Notes under the pieces: model-generated
Databases searched by the model: none
Told to the model about the DNA's origin: nothing
What the model saw: only the letters and a program-made list of their open reading frames with translations
Assembly: GCA_016290715.1 (NCBI GenBank)
Contig: JAEEUY010000212.1
Location: 1-5,259 of the forward strand
DNA: 5,259 nt
Direction: 5' to 3'
Source: Bacteroidales bacterium
Lineage (GTDB): Bacteria > Bacteroidota > Bacteroidia > Bacteroidales > WCHB1-69
Made by a program: the position numbers and the translations under genes
In this document: one piece after another, positions 1 through 5,259 of the stretch
Layout of the letters: every line of letters starts with the position of its first letter
Numbering within the stretch: the first letter of the stretch is position 1

Positions 1-24
1 ATGTATCACTTCAGGGTAAACCAT
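1..24 (-). CDS. Possible 5' end of a further minus-strand gene (partial, very tentative)
   Basis: On the minus strand an ATG at 24-22 opens a frame reading M-V-Y-P-E-V-I-H before the window ends. A TATATT box lies 19 nt upstream (49-44), like the boxes before the other genes here, and no good Shine-Dalgarno is present. It would be the next gene after the aminotransferase, leaving 59 bp between its ATG and the aminotransferase stop. Only eight codons are visible, so no product can be named. A competing reading is the tail of a plus-strand gene: the frame from position 1 runs 14 codons to a TAA at 43-45. I cannot choose securely; direction of the neighbouring aminotransferase favours the minus-strand reading. 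Confidence 0.2.
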
Positions 25-43
25 ACAACGCCTACTATTTTGT

Positions 44-49
44 AATATA
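44..49 (-). promoter_or_regulatory. Candidate -10-like TATATT box downstream of the aminotransferase gene
   Basis: The minus strand reads TATATT at 49-44, inside the short AT-rich non-coding stretch after the aminotransferase stop codon. The same hexamer precedes the starts of three other genes in this window, so it may mark a promoter for whatever gene follows to the left. No matching -35 element was recognised. The rest of positions 25-83 shows no convincing hairpin or U-tract terminator. Confidence 0.25.
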
Positions 50-83
50 AGTTATTTTAGAGACGCAAGGAGCATTTAGACCA

Positions 84-1220
84 TTACACCCCAAAAAACT
101 CATACACCTTTTCGCAGACATACTCAATTTCTTCTGTTTTCAGCCCGTAGAACATGGGCAAACGGAGCAATCGGTTACTTTCATTGGTAGTGAACTTGTC
201 TTCACCGTGGAACCTGCCGAAACGCATGCCTGCGGGCGACGAATGCAGAGGCACATAGTGGAACACCGCGAGAATGCCGTTATACACCAAATGCTTCAAA
301 AGCGCAGTACGCGTCTGCAGGTCTTCAACCTTCAGGTAGAACATGTGCGCATTGTGTTTGCAATGTTCCGGAATATACGGCAACTCGACCAGGCCCTTTT
401 CGGCAAGCGGGGCAAGCCTTTCTCGGTAAGCATTCCAACTAGCCATGCGGGCATCATTAATAATATCGGCACATTCCAGTTCGGCATAAAGATAGGCTGC
501 ATTCAATTCGCTGGGCAAGTAGCTAGAGCCGAGTTCAACCCAGGTGTACTTATCGACTTCGCCACGGTGGAACTGACAGCGATTCGTGCCCTTTTCACGG
601 ATGATTTCAGCGCGGTCGTTATACTTGGAGTCGTTGATGAGCAGTGCTCCTCCTTCACCCATGCTGTAGTTCTTTGTCTCGTGGTAGCTGTAGCAACCGA
701 AATCGCCCATAGATCCGAGAGCACGGCCCTTGTAGGTCGCCATCATGCCCTGTGCGGCATCTTCGACAACAAACAAATTGTGGCGTTTCGCGATTTCGTT
801 TATCACATCCATTTCGCAAGCGACACCCGCATAGTGGACCGGCACAATAGCCTTCGTCTTTTCGGTAATCGCGTCTTCGATAAGCTTTTCGTCCAGGTTC
901 ATCGTATCGGGGCGAATATCCACAAACACACACTTGGCACCCTGCGACACAAACGCATCGGCCGTGCTCACGAAAGTGAACGACGGCATAATCACTTCGT
1001 CGCCGGGTGCGATATTACAAAGACGGGCAGACATTTCCAGCGCATGCGTGCAACTGGTGGTCAGGAGCGCCTTCGCGGCACCCGTATGCTTTTCGAGCCA
1101 TTCATGACAACGCAGGTTAAATGTACCGTCACCACAAATACGACCGCTCTCCACAGCTTGCTTAATGTAATCGAATTCAAGTCCTACAAATGGGGGCTTG
1201 TTGAAGGGAATCTTCTGCAT
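84..1220 (-). CDS. wecE: dTDP-4-amino-4,6-dideoxygalactose transaminase (WecE/RffA family)
   Basis: PLP-dependent sugar-nucleotide aminotransferase of the DegT/DnrJ/EryC1/StrS family. The known WecE reaction converts dTDP-4-keto-6-deoxyglucose to dTDP-4-amino-4,6-dideoxygalactose with glutamate as amino donor, in the cytoplasm, supplying Fuc4N for a surface glycan. The 378-residue product matches E. coli WecE as I remember it almost end to end, including length (about 376): IPFN at the N-terminus, CGDG near 29-32, PGDEVIMPS near 72-80, VPVHYAGVACEMD near 126-138, VVEDAAQ with the PLP-pyridine Asp154, HETKNY with the Schiff-base Lys183, EIIREKGTNR near 205-214, and FHGEDKFTT near 337-345. The frame stays open to 1358, but those 46 extra codons have no family counterpart and would overlap the divergent acyltransferase gene, so the start at 1220 (MQKIPFN) is chosen. 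No Shine-Dalgarno is visible; a TATATT box ends 6 nt before the ATG. Its dTDP-sugar partner genes are not in this window. Confidence 0.93.
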   Translation of the reverse strand: MQKIPFNKPPFVGLEFDYIKQAVESGRICGDGTFNLRCHEWLEKHTGAAKALLTTSCTHALEMSARLCNIAPGDEVIMPSFTFVSTADAFVSQGAKCVFVDIRPDTMNLDEKLIEDAITEKTKAIVPVHYAGVACEMDVINEIAKRHNLFVVEDAAQGMMATYKGRALGSMGDFGCYSYHETKNYSMGEGGALLINDSKYNDRAEIIREKGTNRCQFHRGEVDKYTWVELGSSYLPSELNAAYLYAELECADIINDARMASWNAYRERLAPLAEKGLVELPYIPEHCKHNAHMFYLKVEDLQTRTALLKHLVYNGILAVFHYVPLHSSPAGMRFGRFHGEDKFTTNESNRLLRLPMFYGLKTEEIEYVCEKVYEFFGV

Positions 1221-1268
1221 ATTCGAAATATAGTCTTTTTTTTCTCGTTTTTTTATATTTTTTTGCAA
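1221..1268. promoter_or_regulatory. Divergent promoter region with three phased T-tracts
   Basis: This 48-bp region separates the divergent aminotransferase and acyltransferase starts. It holds runs of 8, 7 and 7 T at 1236-1243, 1248-1254 and 1258-1264, with centres about 10 to 11.5 bp apart, close to one helical turn, which is the arrangement of intrinsically bent DNA. TATATT is present on the minus strand at 1232-1227 (6 nt before the aminotransferase ATG) and on the plus strand at 1254-1259 (9 nt before the acyltransferase ATG). Neither start has a Shine-Dalgarno. No clear -35 hexamer was recognised. The promoter role is inferred from position and composition. Confidence 0.55.
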
Positions 1269-2360
1269 ATGGTCAAGGACTTCATTGATTATCGGATAAT
1301 GCCTGCAGAAACGCAGATTGTGAAGGCCATTGCTATAATGGCAATGCTTATTCATCATCTATTTCTTGAACATCCAGAATATGGCGGGGCAATCTATGGG
1401 TTGGCGAAAGCAGGCAAGGTTTGTGTTGCTTTGTTTGTCTTTTTATCGGGCTATGGAATGGCGACGACATTTCCTAAGCAAAGTAATAGCCGCATAAATT
1501 CAATCAAAACTTTTTTCTTTTTCTTGGGCAAACGATATATAAAATTTTATCTGAATTATTGGTTTGTTTTTTTTATCACTGTTCCAATAGGGGTTTTCCT
1601 TTTTGGGAGAACGTTAGAAGTTGCCTATGGAACCGATACTAATTTAATTATCAGTTTTATAAGGGATCTGTTTGGCCTACAAGGATTTGATTCGTACAAT
1701 ATAACATGGTGGTTCAATGAACTCATCATCTCCCTTTGGCTGTTTTTCCCGCTGTTTTACCATTTAATGAAAAATGGAATCATTTCTATATGCGTTTTAA
1801 TATTTCTCTTTATTAATCCTTTTGGCATTTTACACTATCTACAAGCATTTTCGCTTTCCCTTTCAATATATATCTTACCATTTTGTATGGGAACATTCTT
1901 TGCGCGTCATTCAAACAGTATAAATCGTTTATTAAATAGACTACGACCGCAATACGTTTTATGGGGGTCAATTCTTTTAACGGTATTTTTTGGGGCACTG
2001 CGGGGATTCCCCTTGGTGTCTTGGTTTTGTTATTCTCGAGTTGACCCTTTTATAACCATGTTCTTAGTATTGGCGGTTGTAAGTGTCTGTCGTGCAATAA
2101 GATTCGAGTTATCTTTTTTTTGCTATGTCGGAGGACATTCCATGAATATGTATTTAACACATACATTTATTCTGGGATACTTTGGAGGGCATTTGATTTA
2201 TGCGATAAAAGAACCCATTTTGATGTTTCTTACTGTTTTCGGATCATCCTTGCTTCTGTCGGTTGTCCTTGAGACAATTAAGAATAAAACGGGTTTTTAT
2301 CAATTGCAAAACAAAATATTAAAAGGTATTTCATTGCGGATTACTTCAAATTGCAATTAA
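1269..2360 (+). CDS. Acyltransferase 3 family polytopic membrane protein
   Basis: Predicted inner-membrane O-acyltransferase of 363 residues, the family that puts acetyl or other acyl groups on surface sugars. Family-like features are: the HH pair at 29-30 in the first membrane segment (IAIMAMLIHH), FLSGYGM at 58-64, W-W-F-N-E-L-I at 147-153, and the late GGHSMNMYLTH at 288-298. About nine to ten hydrophobic segments span the length, usual for the family. The frame is open far upstream (to 207), but that part is merely the antisense of the aminotransferase gene. The first plausible start is ATG 1269; ATG 1299 (MPAETQ) is an alternative and neither has a good Shine-Dalgarno. It runs opposite to every other gene here and is AT-rich: four sampled 60-base lines average about 38% GC, against about 54% in two lines of the aminotransferase gene, suggesting separate acquisition. 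The acceptor sugar cannot be read from sequence. Confidence 0.85.
   Translation: MVKDFIDYRIMPAETQIVKAIAIMAMLIHHLFLEHPEYGGAIYGLAKAGKVCVALFVFLSGYGMATTFPKQSNSRINSIKTFFFFLGKRYIKFYLNYWFVFFITVPIGVFLFGRTLEVAYGTDTNLIISFIRDLFGLQGFDSYNITWWFNELIISLWLFFPLFYHLMKNGIISICVLIFLFINPFGILHYLQAFSLSLSIYILPFCMGTFFARHSNSINRLLNRLRPQYVLWGSILLTVFFGALRGFPLVSWFCYSRVDPFITMFLVLAVVSVCRAIRFELSFFCYVGGHSMNMYLTHTFILGYFGGHLIYAIKEPILMFLTVFGSSLLLSVVLETIKNKTGFYQLQNKILKGISLRITSNCN
2341..2360. other. 20-bp tail-to-tail overlap of convergent genes, with a palindromic core
   Basis: The acyltransferase stop (TAA 2358-2360) lies inside the last codons of the opposing minus-strand gene (stop TAA 2343-2341). The shared DNA contains the perfect palindrome AATTGCAATT at 2349-2358, so both proteins end with the same tripeptide Asn-Cys-Asn (followed by Leu-Lys in the minus-strand product). 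No GC-rich hairpin followed by a T-run is present, so neither gene has an obvious intrinsic terminator here and the transcripts probably overlap. Confidence 0.9.
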
Positions 2361-3027
2361 TAAAAATCGCAGGAACCCACGGGGCAAGATACTTGCGCCG
2401 TGTTTCTGGTGTGCCGAGGATGGGCCTGTGCGTCCCCTGAACAACAAATTGAACGTCGGGATGCCTGGACGCCACAGCAGAAATATCCCTTAGCAGTTTA
2501 TGGAGTTTACCCCGGTCTCCCTCGCGTGTACTGCGAGCTGTCCAGGCAATTCGGTTCCACAAACTATCAGAAATAAGGGAATCTATTTTGGCGCATCCTA
2601 CAGAATCATCGCCGGTAATAACAATCCCATCCTTAAAATCGCTTCCGTATTCTATCGATTCCGCAAAAGATGTTGTCTGGAACAGCCTCTTGTGAACGGC
2701 ATAGGAAACGTTTTTTTCGCCAAGCATCTGAAAGTCCGCTTCCAGAAGACTTTCGTCATAAGGAACGCCCCAACCGTCAACGAGAATCATGACCAGAGGC
2801 CTAGTGGAATCCTGCAAAAGACTCGCCAGCGGCTTTTCGTCTAGCACCTGATAGCGGTCCTTGTAATGCTGCGACAGGGAATCCGCCCCGAAAGGCAAAA
2901 GGTGCCAAGGGCCCTGGTTCCAACCCCCTCGTATAGGGCGGCCATTGTCCAGATGCAAAATAGGTATAAGGACAAGCAGCGCAAGGAACATAGAGAACAG
3001 CAGAAGATTAATGTTGCGTTTATTCAT
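2341..3027 (-). CDS. Membrane-anchored protein of unknown function with a DGWG motif
   Basis: I do not recognise this 228-residue protein as a named family. It begins with a short basic stretch (MNKRN) and one hydrophobic segment at about 8-26, which looks like an uncleaved signal anchor, so most of the chain probably faces the periplasm. At 78-88 it reads LVMILVDGWGV, the strand-plus-Asp form seen at the first metal ligand of alkaline-phosphatase-superfamily enzymes. Later come VITGDDSVG at 136-144, and QGTHRPILGTPE near 197-208 with VPAIFIN at 218-224, which recall the final metal-site His and following strand of that fold. The chain is short and the usual Asp before the His is Thr, so activity is doubtful. 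The start at 3027 is chosen because GGAGA (3038-3034) ends with ideal spacing for it and sits too close to the in-frame ATG at 3033. The gene overlaps the upstream gene by 8 bp, so it is probably translationally coupled to it. Confidence 0.7.
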   Translation of the reverse strand: MNKRNINLLLFSMFLALLVLIPILHLDNGRPIRGGWNQGPWHLLPFGADSLSQHYKDRYQVLDEKPLASLLQDSTRPLVMILVDGWGVPYDESLLEADFQMLGEKNVSYAVHKRLFQTTSFAESIEYGSDFKDGIVITGDDSVGCAKIDSLISDSLWNRIAWTARSTREGDRGKLHKLLRDISAVASRHPDVQFVVQGTHRPILGTPETRRKYLAPWVPAIFINCNLK

Positions 3028-4720
3028 CTTCATTCTCCAAAGAGCGGTACTTGAGCAACTTGATGTTCCCGAAACTCATCAGCGTGTCCGTTTTCAATCG
3101 CATATGGTAGTGCGTCTTATAAAAAGGCGCAAGGGACAACGCAGTCGCTTCGGAAATCATATAGACATTGTCCTTTGTTACATCCTTGATAAGGTTCGTT
3201 ACACCTCTTTTTTCTAGTTCCCTCTCTATCGCGGGCAAATACATGTTCCAGTAACCCGTAGAATGAATGTTGTTCCAACTGTTCGGCACAACGGAAGAAA
3301 ACACAAAATCGGTCGCTTTTGAGAACTCCTTATAACGTTCAAATGGCAAAAGGAAAACCTCATCGGGATGCTCTTTTGCGTAAGAAAAGAATGCCGACCA
3401 GTCTTCCTGGGAACCGGATGTCGGCCGTGCCGCTTTTGTTGATTTCGCCAATTCGTCAAAGTAGATATTTACACCCAAAATAATAAGACTAGAAATGCTG
3501 ACTATTGAGGCCGCTTTCAAGAAAAGTTTTGTTTGTTTCTTGTCAAGAATATCGTCTTTTCCCATAAAAAACAGGACAAATACAATAGCCAACGCCCACA
3601 CCCCAACCTCTACGTGGTCGACAACTCTACTCACCAAAAGTAAGTATGTGTAAGGAATTGCAACAAGGCCAATGGACACCCAAGGGACCCACCAATTGCG
3701 CTTGTTGGAAAAGAAAATTAGAGCCAAGCACAGAAGTGCCCAGCACCATGTACTTCCACGCATTAAGGAGTCCGAAAAGACGAGTGCAAGCGCGGCCGGA
3801 AATTTAGCGTAATTCGGCTCATAGCGGTGTCTTTCTGCAATTTTAATCAAGTGTCTCATGCTATCCAGCGAAAAGACATTCTTGTCGTAAAAGTACCATG
3901 CCTGTAGGTAGGTGAGGTCAAGACTGTTCAAACCCCGTTCATCCAGTTCTGCCTCAAAAGATTTGTCGTCGTAAAATGCGCCGTCACCAAAATAGGCGCG
4001 GGGGCCCTGATACGCGGCATAGAATTCGTAATCTCCCTTGTAATGCTCGGAGTCAAACTTGCCAAGCGTTACATAGACAAAGGCGAGAACGGCCAAAGCG
4101 ATTAGAGATGTTTTCCAAACTGTTTTCTGTCGCAAAAATGTGAAGAACAGGAGCGCTGCGAGGGTAGGCATTCCTAGTAGGAACATCTCCTTTCGGAACA
4201 CGAACCCGGCAAGCATCAATACGATCCCGCAGATTAAATGGTCGCGCTTCTTTTCTGCATTGCCAATGGCGAAAAGCAGTATGCCTGCTGCGGTCGCGAT
4301 GCCCGCGCATTGGGTAAATGCGACGTGCGAATAGAAATCAGGTGCAACACAGGCCAACAGCAAAAAGGTCAATACACCACCGGCCCTTTTGCCAAACCTT
4401 TCCAGAACTACATAGCATAGTGCCGTGAAAGATGCAAAAACAGTAAAGTACTGAAACACGGAGTACCAGCTTACGCTAGGCAGTACGGCATAGAATGGGC
4501 GCAAGAAATAGCCGTAAACGACATTGACGAAATACATGTGCACATCGTATTCTCCACCATAGGCGCCCGTCAATACAGCGGACATGAAAAAGTCGTCTAG
4601 CGAAGAAAATTTTCCATCGCCAATAGCAAAGAAAATTGCAAAAGCAAAAATGTTCAAGCAGACTGCAAAAAAAAGCGACGAACGGCACAGCTTGTTTATG
4701 GCAGGAATGTCCTTGAGCAT
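3020..4720 (-). CDS. Polytopic membrane protein, GT-C glycosyltransferase-like, polysaccharide locus
   Basis: A 566-residue inner-membrane protein. Hydrophobic segments lie at about 15-33, 63-80, 84-104, 114-128, 137-153, 161-177, 180-196, 203-219, 322-338, 343-363, 370-386 and 403-419. A large hydrophilic loop fills about 220-310 and a soluble tail about 420-566. After the first membrane segment comes S-S-L-D-D-F-F-M (Asp42-Asp43), then GAYGGEYDVHMYF. An acidic pair in the first outer loop is a hallmark of GT-C enzymes, which move sugars from lipid-phosphate donors on the periplasmic side. The layout resembles uncharacterised membrane proteins in polysaccharide clusters. I infer a glycan-transfer or related role; a polymerase-like or anchor role cannot be excluded. 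The ATG at 4720 is preceded by TATATT (4732-4727) and an A7 tract, with no Shine-Dalgarno. The stop overlaps the next gene's start as ATGAATAA, so the two proteins probably form a unit. Confidence 0.75.
   Translation of the reverse strand: MLKDIPAINKLCRSSLFFAVCLNIFAFAIFFAIGDGKFSSLDDFFMSAVLTGAYGGEYDVHMYFVNVVYGYFLRPFYAVLPSVSWYSVFQYFTVFASFTALCYVVLERFGKRAGGVLTFLLLACVAPDFYSHVAFTQCAGIATAAGILLFAIGNAEKKRDHLICGIVLMLAGFVFRKEMFLLGMPTLAALLFFTFLRQKTVWKTSLIALAVLAFVYVTLGKFDSEHYKGDYEFYAAYQGPRAYFGDGAFYDDKSFEAELDERGLNSLDLTYLQAWYFYDKNVFSLDSMRHLIKIAERHRYEPNYAKFPAALALVFSDSLMRGSTWCWALLCLALIFFSNKRNWWVPWVSIGLVAIPYTYLLLVSRVVDHVEVGVWALAIVFVLFFMGKDDILDKKQTKLFLKAASIVSISSLIILGVNIYFDELAKSTKAARPTSGSQEDWSAFFSYAKEHPDEVFLLPFERYKEFSKATDFVFSSVVPNSWNNIHSTGYWNMYLPAIERELEKRGVTNLIKDVTKDNVYMISEATALSLAPFYKTHYHMRLKTDTLMSFGNIKLLKYRSLENEDE
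3034..3038 (-). promoter_or_regulatory. Shine-Dalgarno that decides the start at 3027
   Basis: The minus strand reads GGAGA at 3038-3034. The GGAG core is 7 nt from the ATG at 3027 but only 1 nt from the ATG at 3033, so the downstream ATG is preferred. It lies within the last codons of the upstream membrane-protein gene. It is the only clear Shine-Dalgarno before a gene start in this window. Confidence 0.65.
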
Positions 4721-4752
4721 ATCACTAATATAAATTTTTTTCCGTATGCAGG
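4721..4752 (-). promoter_or_regulatory. Candidate promoter before the GT-C-like gene
   Basis: The 32-bp gap between the recombinase stop and the membrane-protein ATG contains, on the minus strand, a run of seven A (4741-4735), two T, TATATT (4732-4727) and 6 nt to the start codon. This closely copies the region before the aminotransferase: eight A, three bases, TATATT, 6 nt, ATG. No hairpin terminator for the recombinase is seen, so readthrough from the recombinase gene is also possible. The promoter call is inference from the repeated arrangement. Confidence 0.45.
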
Positions 4753-5259
4753 CTAAAGCTTGTTAAACTTTCTCATTTCTTTGTCCAGGAACGGATCCAC
4801 GAATTTTGCATAAATCAACGTTGTTTCCAGATTCCGGTGGCCGAGCAGCTTGCTTGTAGCGGGGAGCGGGATTCCAAGTGTTATGCAAGTCGTGGCGAAG
4901 GTGTGCCGAGCCAAGTGGCAGTGGATGTACTTGCTGTGTCCGAGTTTTTGTGCCGCGCTGCGCAACGACCTGTTGAAGTAGGAGTTCTCGACCACCCTGA
5001 AAACTGGGCCGTTTGTCATTTTTTCGGGCAACAACAGGCGCGCCTGCACCGGAATGGGAATGTACACCGGGTCGCCCGTCTTGTGCATCTGCTTGCGGAT
5101 TTTCCAGTCGAAAATCTCGTTGCCGTTTAATGTCTTTAAGTCGCTATAGCGCAATCCGGTAAAGCAACTGAACAAAAAGACCCGCATGGTGTCCTGTTCT
5201 GTTTGCGTCAGGAACCTCCTCTTTTCTTCAAAACTCAGATAAAGGCTTTTGAGTTCGCG
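4753..5259 (-). CDS. Tyrosine recombinase/integrase, C-terminal catalytic domain (5' end cut by window edge)
   Basis: The 168 visible residues form the catalytic domain of a tyrosine site-specific recombinase, which cuts and rejoins DNA through a 3'-phosphotyrosine link. The full active-site set is visible: Arg37 in TGLRYSD, Lys60 in HKTGDPVYIPI, His115 and Arg118 in HLARHTFATT, His141 in LLGHRNLETT, and Tyr150 in TLIYAKFVD. The frame stays open from the ATG at 5187 to the window edge with family-like sequence (YLSFEEKRRFL), so that ATG is internal and the N-terminal SAM-like DNA-binding domain lies outside the window. The FxSCFTGLRYSDL signature is typical of Bacteroidota and related integrases, which include element integrases and invertases that flip capsule-locus promoters. 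It lies 32 bp upstream of, and points into, the membrane-protein gene. Which role it plays cannot be told from this window. Confidence 0.92.
   Translation of the reverse strand, partial: RELKSLYLSFEEKRRFLTQTEQDTMRVFLFSCFTGLRYSDLKTLNGNEIFDWKIRKQMHKTGDPVYIPIPVQARLLLPEKMTNGPVFRVVENSYFNRSLRSAAQKLGHSKYIHCHLARHTFATTCITLGIPLPATSKLLGHRNLETTLIYAKFVDPFLDKEMRKFNKL

Noticed and set aside
207..1268. N-terminal extension of the acyltransferase frame
   Set aside because: It is exactly antisense to a well-conserved aminotransferase, has no membrane segments or recognisable domain, and the family pattern begins only after 1269.
1221..1358. 46-codon N-terminal extension of the aminotransferase
   Set aside because: WecE proteins start at the IPFN segment. 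The extension covers the divergent promoter and the acyltransferase start and shows no family similarity.
1813..1998. 61-codon minus-strand frame inside the acyltransferase gene
   Set aside because: It is antisense to a clear membrane-protein gene and shows no start signal or recognisable domain.
2300..2360. Bidirectional intrinsic terminator between the convergent genes
   Set aside because: The AATTGCAATT palindrome is AT-rich with no loop or GC stem, and a nearby CAATTGCAAAA gives only a weak partial match.
2500..2844. 114-codon plus-strand frame opposite the small DGWG protein
   Set aside because: It is a shadow of the minus-strand gene, which has the Shine-Dalgarno, signal anchor and coupling to its upstream gene.
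4721..4760. Invertible promoter flanked by inverted repeats
   Set aside because: I looked for inverted copies of the bases around the TATATT box elsewhere in the window and found none of useful length.
4837..5130. 97-codon plus-strand frame opposite the recombinase
   Set aside because: It is antisense to a recombinase with all catalytic residues intact and has no recognisable domain.

Overview
The window is a piece of a surface-polysaccharide (O-antigen or capsule type) gene cluster with a tyrosine recombinase at its right edge. Four signs point to the Fibrobacterota/Bacteroidota (FCB) side of the tree, with a Fibrobacter-like genome as my best guess. The recombinase has the FxSCFTGLRYSDL signature common in those groups. 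Most starts lack a Shine-Dalgarno. A TATATT box sits just before several start codons. The coding DNA has moderate GC (about half) interrupted by A/T tracts. The organism assignment is inference, not proof.

Layout, left to right. Positions 1-83 hold no secure gene, only a possible first few codons of a further minus-strand gene. Positions 84-1220 (minus) encode a full-length WecE/RffA-type sugar-nucleotide aminotransferase. It starts 48 bp from a divergent plus-strand gene (1269-2360) for a polytopic acyltransferase-3 family membrane protein. That gene is clearly AT-richer than its neighbours and runs against the rest of the cluster. Its end overlaps by 20 bp, tail to tail, the end of a minus-strand gene (2341-3027) for a small membrane-anchored protein of unknown function. 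The small protein's gene overlaps by 8 bp (ATGAATAA) the end of a 566-residue polytopic membrane protein (3020-4720, minus) that resembles GT-C glycosyltransferase-like proteins of polysaccharide loci. Another 32 bp upstream is the C-terminal catalytic domain of a tyrosine recombinase (4753-5259, minus), cut by the window edge.

How they may work together: the aminotransferase would make the nucleotide-linked 4-amino-4,6-dideoxygalactose (Fuc4N) donor in the cytoplasm. The acyltransferase would decorate a glycan at the membrane. The large membrane protein and its coupled small partner would act on lipid-linked sugar or glycan at the periplasmic face. The recombinase could be a remnant of island integration or a DNA-inversion enzyme acting on the locus. 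Only the aminotransferase, the acyltransferase family and the recombinase family are assigned from sequence with confidence; the rest is inference. No RNA gene, CRISPR array, insertion sequence or convincing hairpin terminator was seen.
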